Shown one piece after another: positions 47,501 to 58,329 of a stretch of DNA of 64,000 nt. The notes under the pieces are model-generated. The model saw only the letters and a program-made list of their open reading frames with translations, was not told the DNA's origin and did no database searches. Numbering within the stretch: position 1 is the stretch's first letter; every line of letters begins with the position of its first letter. The stretch spans positions 18,950,548-19,014,547 of the forward strand of contig NC_069135.1 of assembly GCF_026914265.1 (NCBI RefSeq), read 5' to 3'. Source of the stretch: Mya arenaria (Eukaryota > Mollusca > Bivalvia > Myida > Myidae). The position numbers and the translations under genes are program-made.

Positions 47501-50500
47501 ACAGGTTGATGGATGAGTGTTCACAGGTTGATGGATGAGTGTTCACAGGTTGATGTATGAGTGTTTTGATGGATGAGTGTTCACACGCTGATGGATGATT
47601 GTTCACAGGTTGATGGATGATTGTTCACAGGTTGATGGATGATTGTTCACAAGTTAATGGATGATTTTTCACAGGTTGATGGATGAGTGTTCACAGGTTG
47701 ATTGATGATTTTTCACAGTTTGATGGATGGTTGTTCACAGATTGATAGATAATTGTTCACAGTTTGATGGATGATTGTTTCCTTTTATTTTGTTTTGGTT
47801 TTAAACAGTAACTGTGTGACTTAAATGATGAAATGCGCGCTTATTTTGGCGATCCATGTTATTTCTTATTGTTTTGCCTTGGGTATGGAATACATTTTCT
47901 GATTTCAGATTATCTGACAAACAAACGCGTGGAATCAATCGAAGAAAGAAAAAAAGGTAAACTGTGTCTTTCGTGTATCTGAATAAAACAAATCTTGATT
48001 ATTCGCATAAATGTATTCCGTGAACAAAAAATCAACATGTCTTTAAAGGAACTGCCATGTAAATCTGCCCCCCCCCCCCAACTCCCCTCTTGGTACGTAA
48101 TATTCAATGGTGTTAAGGAGATCTGAAAAAGGCAATCCTTGGTAGAGAGAAACAAACTTATAATTGGCAATAGTTTGATAACACAGATGCTTAAATATAC
48201 CTTTATTCATCTTTCTGGTGAATTTTAGGATATAATATGTCCCCTTTAAGTTCCTAACCTAAAGCATATGCATTTTCCCATATTGGTGTCAAAGTTCTCC
48301 TCCACAGTCTCCTGTTTATTGACAACATATGACAAAGTTTAGATGAAAGCGCTAGAGATGAAGATAGAGTTTAAGTAGTATTTGCCTTTTTCAAAATTCA
48401 CCCTTTTCCGGCTGTAATCGTCTTTGGAAGAGCCTCGGTCAAATTTCCATCTTGCCAAGAGGTAGTCCTTAAATCAGGAGCGAGTTCTTTTGACATACGC
48501 CCCACCTTCAGAATCGAGAGTATATAACATAAACTATTTGCATGGGGGTTTGAGGTTACTCTCTCAAGAAAAGTTTAACAATTTGTGGTCGGAAATGGTG
48601 CATTTCTAACGTATCTTATTACTTTTTTTCTTCCATATTGAAATGAAAAGGTAAATTGGACGATAGTAGAGGGGGCGCGCACCGGGTTCACCCCTCCCCC
48701 TCTAAACCCGCTAGTGGAAATGATACGATTGATCGATACGCAAGATTTGGGAGGAATACGACCTCGCCAAGACATATATGGTTAATGTCATTACACATAG
48801 TTTGTACGTTTGGGTAAAAAGCGACACGTTTTCTTTTAATACAGTTGCAGATTGTCCAGACCTCGGCCCGCTTGAACATGGAAACTACACATATGCTTCT
48901 AATTATCGTCACGGAACTACCGTTACGTTTACGTGTGATGAGGGTCACCGGCTTTTCGGCGCCAGCACGTCAACATGCGGGGATTTCAAGACATGGTCCG
49001 CCCCTTTGCCCGTGTGTGAAGGTTAGAGGCCTTCATACACTTGCCCGTTATCTAACATAAGAGCGTGTTTTAACATCCCTACGCAAAAAAGACAAACACA
49101 TGTTTGCATGCGGCAAGACTTCGATTTATTTTGGAACAATTTGGAGCAAAGGGGCACACACAAACTCATACAAACGATAGATAAATACTCTACATAAATA
49201 CTTGAATCACACTGTAAAGTTCGAACATAGTTTTCCATTAAGTCTGAATTCTGCCGACCCATCCGGCACATGCCCTAGCTGATCAAACCTGTAGACCACC
49301 ACTGACCACTGGGCGTCAATAATAACAAATAGTTTCAAAGGTATTCTGCGTCTAAATTGCGCCTCTTAATTCTTACTAACGGTGAAACAGGTTTCATCAT
49401 ATATCCTTCATAGAAATGACAGCCGCACACATTCGTGCGTGTCAGCAAAAACCTACACGTTTCCTGTTTATTCAGTTACAGATTGCCCAGACCTCGGCCC
49501 GCTTAAACATGGAAACTACACATATGCTTCTAATTATCGTCACGGAACCACCATTACGTTTACGTGTGATGAGGGATACCGGCCTTTCGGCGCCAACACG
49601 TCAACGTGCGGGGATTTCAAGACATGGTCCGCCCCTTTGCCCGTGTGTGAAGGTTAGAGGCGTTCACACACTTGCCCGCTATTTTACAAAAGAACGTTTA
49701 TATAATCTCTAACAGACGTTTTTGACATTATTTCGATCCACCCTACCATCCTTAAAGTTATAAACACATTTATTAAACATAATTCGTACGTTTCAGCAAA
49801 AATACACACGTTTTCTTTGAATACAGTTACAGATTGTCCAGACCTCGGCCCGCTTGAACATGGAAACTACACATATGCTTCTAATTATCGTCACGGAACT
49901 ACCGTTACGTTTACGTGTGATGAGGGTCACCGGCTTTTCGGCGCCAACACGTCAACATGCGGGGATTTCAAGACATGGTCCGCCCCTTTGCCCGTGTGTG
50001 AAGGTTAGAGGCCTTCATACACTTGCCCGTTATCTAACATAAGAGCGTGTTTTAACATCCCTACGCAAAAAAGACAAACACATGTTTGCATGCGGCAAGA
50101 CTTCGATTTATTTTGGAACAATTTGGAGCAAAGGGGCACACACAAACTCATACAAACGATAGATAAATACTCTACATAAATACTTGAATCACACTGTAAA
50201 GTTCGAACATAGTTTTCCATTAAGTCTGAATTCTGCCGACCCATCCGGCACATGCCCTAGCTGATCAAACCTGTAGACCACCACTGACCACTGGGCGTCA
50301 ATAATAACAAATAGTTTCAAAGGTATTCTGCGTCTAAATTGCGCCTCTTAATTCTTACTAACGGTGAAACAGGTTTCATCATATATCCTTCATAGAAATG
50401 ACAGCCGCACACATTCGTGCGTGTCAGCAAAAACCTACACGTTTCCTGTTTATTCAGTTACAGATTGCCCAGACCTCGGCCCGCTTAAACATGGAAACTA

Positions 50501-53500
50501 CACATATGCTTCTAATTATCGTCACGGAACCACCATTACGTTTACGTGTGATGAGGGATACCGGCCTTTCGGCGCCAACACGTCAACGTGCGGGGATTTC
50601 AAGACATGGTCCGCCCCTTTGCCCGTGTGTGAAGGTTAGAGGCGTTCACACACTTGCCCGCTATTTTACAAAAGAACGTTTATATAATCTCTAACAGACG
50701 TTTTTGACATTATTTCGATCCACCCTACCATCCTTAAAGTTATAAACACATTTATTAAACATAATTCGTACGTTTCAGCAAAAATACACACGTTTTCTTT
50801 GAATACAGTTACAGATTGTCCAGACCTCGGCCCGCTTGACCATGGAAACTACACATATGCTTCTAACTATCGTCACGGAACCACCATTACGTTTACGTGT
50901 GATGAGGGATACCGGCCTTTCGGCGCCAACACGTCAACATGCGGGGATTTCAAGACATGGTCCGCCCCTTTGCCCGTGTGTGAAGGTTAGAGGCGTTCAC
51001 ACACTTGCCCGCTATCTTACATGAAACGTTTACCTAATCTCTAACAGACGTTTTTGACATTATTTCGATCCACCCTACCATCCTTAAAGTCATAAACATA
51101 TTTATTAAACATAATTCGTACGTTTCAGCAAAAAATACACACGTTTCTTTGAATACAGTTACAGATTGTCCAGACCTCGGCCCGCTTGAACATGGAAACT
51201 ACACATATGCTTCTAATTATCGTCACGGAACCACCATTACGTTTACGTGTGATGAGGGATACCGGCCTTTCGGCGCCAACACGTCAACATGCGGGGATTT
51301 CAAGACATGGTCCGCCCCTTTGCCCGTGTGTGAAGGTTAGAGGCATTCACACACTTGCCCGCTATTTTACATAAAACGTTTACCTAATCTCTTACAGACG
51401 TTTTTGACATTATTTCGATCCACCCTACCATTCTTAAAGTTATACACATATTTATTAAACATAATTCGTACGTTTCAGCAAAAAATACACACGTTTTCTC
51501 TGAATACAGTTACAGATTGTCCAGACCTCGGCCCGCTTGGTCATGGAAACTACACATATGCTTCTAATTATCGTCACGGAACCACCATTACGTTTACGTG
51601 TGATGAGGGACACCGGCTTTTCGGCGCTAACACGTCAACATGCGGGGATTTCAAGACATGGTCCGCCCCTTTGCCCTTGTGTGAAGGTTAGAGGCGTTGA
51701 CATACTTGCTATCTTACACAATCAATCATAACAAACGTCTCCAAGACGTTTTTGACGTCACCCCGAACTATTCTACTACCCTGATATAAATATTAATAAG
51801 TAATTAACCAATGGATATATGTCATAGTCACATATGATGATCATGGACGAACAAATTCACGCGAACTTGGACGCAATAAATTATTTTGTTAAAACAAAGG
51901 AGGTTATTAAGGGCGGTTGAAATCCGAGTAGTTCGTTCGCTAACTCAGTGTGTGTATACCACGTGATAAATTACGTCATATATGCTACGTCGGAAGGCAA
52001 TATTTTGCTTAAAATAAAGACTTAAATCAAAGATAACTTTTCGCTTACTTCACCATTTTAAATGAAACAAAGGCCAGTCTATGCAGCTTAAAGAGCCCCA
52101 CCTTTGTTTTATAACCGGAGTTTGATAAGGTGATTAGTTTCATCAAACACTTCGACAAACCTGTTTCCCAAACAATGTTTTGACAGTGCTCCGTCAGACG
52201 GCCGTATCATGAAAAGTTTTGTCGAAGTGTTATAAGAAACTAAACTCTCAATCAAAATTTGGTAAAAGACCGAAGGCGGGGCTCTGTAACTTTATTTAAA
52301 ATGGTAAAGAAAATTAAAAGTTATCATTGTTTTAAGTTTTCAATCGAAGCAAAATATTGCCTTCAGACGTAGCATTTATGACGCAATTTATCACGTGGTA
52401 TTCACACACTAACTTCAATCACGATTGTCAAAGCATGTTACAATGCTTTATGGGCATAAAATGTCGGTAACCTATTCAAAAAGCATGCATTGTACTTGTG
52501 AATTATGCGGAATTGTAACTTTTTTCTTTTTATCCGAACAATTAACTGTCTTATTATTTTCAGAGGTTGAAGTGTTCCAAACCATCAGGTGGCAAGTTGC
52601 CACTTTCGTACTGGCAGCTTTCTTCGTTCTCAGTGTACCTTATCTCCCGTCTGCGCAAACGACAGACTAGAAAGGATGAGGAAAGTGCGCCCCAGGGTGG
52701 GGTCAATTATGTAGTTGAAAAGCAGGAAACTGATACCAGGAGTAACTCTTTGAAATCAAATCGTAGCGAAGATTCTGGAATTGAGAGCAGCCGCGAAAGC
52801 CGAATTGTTAGTGAAGAAAGAGGTGGTGCCACAGGAAAGGGCCTTGACACGCAGCGCGATACCTTATCTGGAAGAGACACACACGGACCTCTCAGCGGAG
52901 AAGCCGCAAGTGAACCAAACATAGATCAGAACGGCAGGATAGGGAGTGCTCCTTCAATGAAGCGCGCCGAAAGTGAACCCAATATGGAGTCCGACCCCCG
53001 CACAAGAAGTTTTCACACAGGCGAACGTCATATAGGCGAAAGTGACACAGGCAAAAGTGACAGAGGTAAAAGTTACACAGGCAAAAGTGACACAGGCGAA
53101 CGTCACAAACGCAGACACGGCAACCCCGATAGATCACAAGGTTAATAAAACTTAATTTATATAAAGACATTGTTCATACCACTGAGATAGAACTTATATA
53201 ACTTGGTTTTTCATTTACACATCATTCGTGTATTTGTTTCTATTGTTTCTACTCTTTAGTATTTGCTTTATTTACGAACTCATAATTTAATCACTCATTT
53301 TTCTTTTCCTTATATTTAAGGAGATGGAGTGCCATACACGTATATTGATAATTCAACGACCGTTAAAAGCGTGGCATTCCACCTGAATAGTAATAATGTC
53401 CGTGAAACATTAAACTACAAATCAGGTGATAGAAATTCTTCTTCGGCGTATAAATCTAACAACGACAGTAACAACGTCAAAAGCAACAACACCGAAAATG

Positions 53501-53865
53501 ATAACGGCAACGTTGGACCTCGCAAATCGAGTAAATCGGAAACAGCGGCCGCTCCAAATGACGCATCTAGCTGCACAGGCCGAAACTCGCCACAAACCGG
53601 AAACGTTGACCTCGATCGCGCCGCTAAAAAACAATTTCAAGAAGATGTTAAGTCTGGAACTCCGGAAACGAATCTAACGACCGATGGCATCCAACCGGAA
53701 GAGCAAGGTGGGACGTTTGAAGTGATCACCAATGTTGAAGATTCTTACCACGGGATTTGCTCTCCTAGTGAGCTGAGTGTCTGGCTAAGCGACGCGAGAG
53801 CCGGCCTCGGCGATAACGTTACGGATCCTGACAATTCCGAGAGGGACCCATTGCTTACCAGATAG
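43711..53865 (+). CDS. Multi-sushi (CCP) type I membrane receptor with Cys-rich N-terminus and long cytoplasmic tail
   Basis: Exons 43711-43816, 44708-44814, 47909-47956, seven sushi exons (48851-51686), 52564 (or 52634)-53140 and 53321-53865 agree in phase at nearly every junction. The first visible exon carries a hydrophobic SILFWLPWILATSLPVSLG (signal-peptide-like) and PCYVDFCS; no ATG precedes it in frame, so a 5' exon is missing. Then a Cys-rich module (GQFCDDGMRCCRLCNDIRGD, then C..D..C..C), a charged linker, seven CCP domains, a TM helix (WQVATFVLAAFFVLSV) and a tail of about 360 residues with TGKSDRGKS repeats, YHGI (YxxPhi type) and a terminal ERDPLL, an acidic dileucine sorting signal. 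TM helix and tail are in different frames (see findings). Total near 860 residues. Such layouts serve recognition and uptake, as in complement-type receptors; the ligand is unknown. Confidence 0.85.
43980..44515. repeat. (AGT/AGC)n trinucleotide tract, over 500 bp, in intron 1 of the sushi gene
   Basis: Mixed AGC and AGT triplets, becoming pure AGT near 44255-44340 and 44405-44500. Open frames of poly-Val/Ala and poly-Leu are by-products. It ends about 200 bases before the Cys-rich exon. Confidence 0.97.
44820..47785. repeat. 22-bp minisatellite filling intron 2 of the sushi gene, about 130 units
   Basis: Unit: GTTGATGGATGAGTGTTCAC plus AG. Internal higher-order blocks repeat, for example the segment around 46140-46620 recurs around 46785-47200 with the same order of variant units (AACTTGATGGATGAATGTTC, GGTCGATGTATGAGATTTTA). 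The array begins just after the donor site of the Cys-rich exon. Confidence 0.97.
48500..48720 (+). repeat. Dispersed repeat family R1, copy 4, in intron 3 of the sushi gene
   Basis: GAAATGGTGCATTTCTAACG, TTGAAATGAAAAGGTAAATT and CACCCCTCCCCCTC in the same order as in copy 3. Confidence 0.6.
48851..50814. repeat. 982-bp tandem duplication carrying two sushi exons
   Basis: Exons 1-2 and 3-4 of the sushi array, with their introns, repeat at an offset of exactly 982 bases. Intron sequence 49022-49481 matches 50004-50463 and 49653-49832 matches 50635-50814 with no difference that I can see. Smaller offsets of 350-351 bases relate exons 2-3, 4-5, 5-6 and 6-7, so the array grew in at least two ways. 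Confidence 0.93.
48851..51686 (+). other. Array of seven phase 1-1 sushi (CCP) exons of 171 bp
   Basis: Exons 48851-49021, 49482-49652, 49833-50003, 50464-50634, 50815-50985, 51165-51335 and 51516-51686 each encode one 57-residue CCP domain beginning DCPDLGPL and ending VCEG. Each keeps the four cysteines (DC, FTC, STC, VC) and the Trp of the CCP fold (TWSAPLPVC). All are phase 1-1, so any number can be gained, lost or skipped without shifting the frame. They differ at only a few positions (GHRLFGA versus GYRPFGA; S or N in GASTST/GANTST). Each is followed by a GTTAGA donor, a non-consensus form kept in all seven. Confidence 0.95.
51916..52427. mobile_element. Foldback element, about 510 bp, in the intron before the TM exon
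   Basis: Sequence from the left end (ACTCAGTGTGTGTATACCAC, then GTGATAAATTACGTCATA and GGCAATATTTTGCTT) returns reversed at the right end (AAGCAAAATATTGCCTTC, TGACGCAATTTATCACGTGG, TATTCACACACTAACTT). Inner segments also pair (GCCCCACCTTTG with GGCGGGGC; ACACTTCGACAAA with TTTGTCGAAGTGT). Nearly the whole element is one imperfect palindrome centred near 52170, with no coding sequence. Confidence 0.85.
52634..52636 (+). promoter_or_regulatory. Candidate alternative splice acceptor in the TM exon
   Basis: CTTTCTTCGTTCTCAG directly before 52634 is a strong acceptor. Joined to a phase-1 donor (G) it reads GTG TAC CTT, opening the long tail frame VYLISRLRKRQTRK. The upstream acceptor at 52563 instead reads through the hydrophobic segment and stops at 52668-52670. 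Confidence 0.5.
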
Positions 53866-54743
53866 CGGCGATGGCATTGTTTTACAATTATTTTCAATCA
53901 ACCAAAGTTGTGTGTATTCGTTTAATGTTATTCTACTAGCAGTGCCATATTTGGTTCATTTTTGAAATACCAGTTTGCTGTGATCGCCATATTAGTCATG
54001 GATACTCATTTTTTTCAGCAATTTATAAGTTATTGTTTTTTTCTCATTTTTGAAAAAGGTTTGATTGTTGAAACCTCATTTTAGTCTACACATTTTGCTC
54101 AAAGCCAGACTTCTATTAAGAATTTGAAACTGGATGTATAAACTTCATGTGCATCCATATTGGAAGTTTTTCACTGAAATTTGGAAGTTTAAGTCTCCCG
54201 AATACAATATTTTTGTTAAAAATCATATAAATTGAAACTAAAAATTGCCAAATTCACAGATTTAGATTATAATAATGCATTTTACTTTAAGAGTGATTGA
54301 AATTGTGACCATAAAAGTAATATTGACACAAGGTTTTGATATTTTTTAACTTCCAAGCTTTCAACTTTGGAACTTTTCTAAAAAAAAAATTTGGAAGTTT
54401 TTGTACTTCCAAGGTTAAGGGATCAATTTCGGAAGTTTTTACCAATATCTAGGGAGTAGTATACTCCCAAACTTCCTTTAACGGAAGCCCTGCAAAGCTA
54501 TCTGTGATCAAAAATATGTAAGTGATATTTTTGCTCATTATGTTCAACTCACATTTTAAATTAGCATTTTTAGTTCGTGTTGTGTAATTGTTTGTTTTGT
54601 TGTTTTTTATTGTTTTACTTTTATTATTTATTCCATGGAACCAAAATTCATGTTTAGTCAGTCAATGCCTGTACCCCTCATTTGCTCGACAATAAATATA
54701 CACACTATTATATACACACATTTATATATACATTCGACACAGT

Positions 54744-54786
<43 letters not shown>

Positions 54787-54860
54787 AATGATGATGATGA
54801 TGATGATAACTTATAATATTTCCTACATGACCAATAAAGTCAGCCTTTAAAGTATTTACA
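53866..54860 (+). other. Probable 3' UTR of the sushi gene with a (GAT)n tract
   Basis: No coding sequence. A (GAT)n microsatellite lies at 54743-54808, and AATAAA at about 54833 is a candidate polyadenylation signal. GGAAGTTT and ACTTCC words recur around 54160-54480 without regular spacing. Confidence 0.4.
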
Positions 54861-54929
54861 AACATAACAGTTTAAGTCATATGACATAAATGTAGTATTC
54901 GCTCGCGTAAACTTCATTTATCTTTCACA

Positions 54930-54975
54930 ACGTTTTCACCGGTCCCTGGGAGTTCGAGCCAAGGGGGTTCAACCG
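54930..54975. mobile_element. Pogo/Tigger-like MITE, right-end fragment
   Basis: CACCGGTCCCTGGGAGTTCG followed by AGCCAAGGGGGTTCAACCG matches the right end of the copies at 41124 and 63213. The left part is missing. Confidence 0.75.
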
Positions 54976-55424
54976 TATTTGGTTTGTTATTTTTACGAAA
55001 CTTTCCAATATTGATCATATGCCTTAATAATTCATTGGTGTATTTTCATTTGTTAATTACTGATCTATCGATCGATTACATAATCATGTGCATTCACAAT
55101 ATTTGGTTTGTTATTTGTGTATATTCTTCAATGTACGCTACGAAACTTACCAATACTCATTGATCGCCATGCATTTTATGAACTCTTTATATTTCTGCAA
55201 TGATTATGGGTGATTTTGACCTAATTCATTGAGTGTATGTCATGTGTTGGGTTTGAAATCAGCGTCTCCTTTGTGACATATTAACATGCCAGTTAGACAT
55301 AATCACACGTAAGTTCAACATGATAATATGGTGGCTAGACATAATCATACGTCGGTTTAACATGATAACATGGTAGTTAGACATAGTAACATTTCATTGA
55401 GACATGAGACATAATAGCATAGCG

Positions 55425-55797
55425 GCGTGAAGTTAGCGGCCTAGCGGCGTGAAGTTGAATTGCTTGAACGACTTTTAGGAAAATATGTTGATAATTGCTT
55501 GAGATTGATAATTTGTGCATTAAAACAGTTAGTTTATCATTGTTTTAGAAGAAAACGCATATAAAAATGCACTGAATAGAAAACAATTTATGGCCGCTAT
55601 ATTAATATATGAATAAAAAACATTGATTTATCATTTATAAAAAAAAAACCGCATGAACAATTGCTTTGAAATAGGGAAAAATTAGACCGCTAGGCCGCCA
55701 ACTTCACGCCGCTAGACCGCTAACTTCACGCCGCTAGGCCTCTAAGCCGCTAACTTCACGCCGCTAGGCCACTAGGCCGCTAGGCCGCTAACTTCAC
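55425..55797. mobile_element. Foldback element with GCGGCCTA-type ends (about 370 bp)
   Basis: Left end TAGCGGCGTGAAGTTAGCGG; right end is a longer run of the reverse complement (CCGCTAACTTCACGCCGCTA repeated). The AT-rich middle shares AATTTGTGCATTAAAACAGT with the spacers at 31840-32270. It looks whole, with ends made of short GC-rich repeats. Confidence 0.75.
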
Positions 55798-55799
55798 GT

Positions 55800-56170
55800 A
55801 CATCGATACAACTTGTTTCTGACTTGATGGATAACGTACACAAAATGCTGTCTGTTTGGATGTTAGTTGGTAAAGGCATCAATATGATTAAAACTCGTAT
55901 CTGTTTGATGTATAACTGACACAAAATACTGTCTGTTTGGATGTTAGTTGGTAAAGGCATCAATATGATTAAAACTCGTATCTGTTTGATGTATAACTGA
56001 CAAAAAATACTGTCTGTTTGGATGTTAATTTGTAAAGACATCAATATGATTAAAACTCGTATCTGTTTGATGTATAACTGAAAAAAAATACTGTCTGTTT
56101 GGATGTTAATTTGTAAAGACATCAATATGATTAAAACTTGTTTCTATCTTGATTGTTGTTTTCGCGGAAC
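55800..56170. repeat. 82-bp tandem repeat, second locus, about 4.5 units with tail
   Basis: CTGTCTGTTTGGATGTTAGT, GGCATCAATATGATTAAAAC and the tail GGAACTAGAAGTAAATAAAC correspond to the array at 28090-28800. The next 600 bases (56170-56790) carry ACAAAACCCTAATACACAGT and ATATTCGCGAATAAC, again as at 28980-29150, the latter block twice. Confidence 0.88.
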
Positions 56171-56799
56171 TAGAAGTAAATAAACCTGTGAGAATATCGA
56201 CTCTCTTGAATCCCCATTTTCTTTTTGGCATGGTAATTTGTTATTATTTGCAAATGTATCCAAATAAAGAAACAACAGATTAACTATACCTCTTGAAGTC
56301 TCCCGACTGATTGGTAGTTAGAAATGTACGAACGCGAAAACCAACTAGCAATTTTGAATAACCAACTTGCAAATGAAGAAAAAATACTGAACCAAATCAG
56401 TGTTTGCATCGAAGATCAATTTATGTAAAAATACATTAAGCGAGTGATTTATTCTCAAGTATACCTTTTTACCACAAAACAAGACAAAACCCTAATACAC
56501 AGTTGGTATTTGGATATTCGCGAATAACAAACGGGCAGTTTTATGCCGAATGTACTTACCATAGCGAAAATAAACAGTGTTTTTAATAAAGACGCGTATG
56601 TGTTCAATATATTATATAAATATATGATAAAGCGTATTGTTTAATTTCATTTACACCTCTTGACTAGAGAACATGTTATAATCCTAACCCCCAACTACCA
56701 GCTGGTAGGTAGTTGGACATTCGCGAATAACCAACTGGAAACTTTAGAATAACAAACTGGAAAATGTAGAAAAAGTACTCGAATTAAACAGTGTTTTTC

Positions 56800-58329
56800 A
56801 CGAAGAAACATCAACATAATCAATGCTTTCCGGTGGTTCAATAGAGTTTTGTCAGTGAATAAAATTGATATTTCACTGTTTCAATGGTGAACAAATTTCA
56901 ATTTGATATTTTTTTTTACTTTATTTGAAATTTAAGCCCGGGCACTACAGCGCGAAAAGGGCTGAAAGACAATTTCAACGAAATGATTTCGCGCTTTTAA
57001 ATTTTAAATGGAATGTCCTTATATATCTTTGAATGCATCATGATTAAAATAAAAAGTGTTTGTTTGATTTTAAGATCGCAATGTATTTCACCTTGTGAAC
57101 ACCAAAAGTGATGTTGGTGCTCACTTGGTCAAAATATAAAGATATGTAAGATCGTATTTATTAGTGTTATAGCTAGAGGATAATTGTTTGTTTAAGTGTA
57201 AGATCGATATATATTACCGAAAATTTATATATATTTATGAAATATATTGCTATCTTTAAATTGTGTCCCAACCCTGTGCGCGCTAACGTTTGATTTGGAA
57301 CCGAGAGCGAGCTTAAAATCCAAACAGTTATTGTTGCGTGAATTTCCGGGAAGTTCATATTGCAAAGACAATTAAACAGTTCAGAAATATATTTGATCGA
57401 TGATATAACATCGTATTTATGTCCATGCAGTTGTCTTCATCTGTAATTTGTTTTGTATGAAAGCAAATGCGCAAACGTTCAGCTTCACAGTTCAAGAAAA
57501 CGTTTGCAATGATAATGTACCCTGGTTGAAGACCCAGAGGATGCTGACGGTAAACTTGTTTCGTATTTTCATTCTTATTTTCTTGTTTATCCTTGTATAT
57601 TCATATACACATGTACTTATTTTCAAACGTCTATCCTGATCTGTTTTATTTTCATATTTGACTACTTCAAAACAACAGCGATATGTCAGACACAACACTT
57701 ATAAAAGCTAATTAATGGATTAAATCTTGCATGGTTGTACATGTCTACCGATATGCGGGTTTATGGATTATTGGCACATTCCGCACACCTCTCTGTGACC
57801 CTACAATGGATTTTAATCGATTAGGTCAATGGTCAAGTAAAGTGACCACAATGGCATAAGCTTTTGTATGCATACATACATTAAAATGTGCTCTTGATAT
57901 TAAATAACACTTAAAGCGACCATTTGCTGTATTTTGTAAAGAAAAAGTCATTTAAGGAAACTTACACATATTATCTGGTAAGTTGTATTTATTTCCTTTG
58001 TTGAATTACCTTCCGGTAGTGTAAGCGTCGTTTCTTCTGTAGTTCTGGTGTTCAAGTATTTTTTTTAGAAATCTTCTATATAGTTAACAGCACATCAGAA
58101 GAAAATGATGGTTGTGTGTACAGGCGTAATATTGTCGCTGATTTTCCAATGAAAGTTCTTATTTAACATTGTAATATCATAATGGCGTTCGAACTAAAAT
58201 TAATGTGCATACATTTATGCGAAAAACTACAGTGACAAGCTCAGTAGCAAAAAGTTTAAACAAACACCCTTATGTCATGTATTTAAGCTATATTTATATA
58301 TGTAAACACCTCCTGCAGTAAACTGAGAA
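56800..58329. other. Intergenic region before the BRI3-like gene
   Basis: AT-rich. A non-coding 5' exon may lie at about 57440-57550, ending CCAGAGGATGCTGACG before a GTAAAC donor and joining an acceptor at 58315 (CTCCTGCAG), 15 bases before the BRI3 start codon. This is a guess from splice signals only. I see nothing else. Confidence 0.3.

Noticed and set aside
49023-50253. Two identical 82-codon minus-strand frames
   Set aside because: They lie in introns between sushi exons and are identical only because of the 982-bp duplication.
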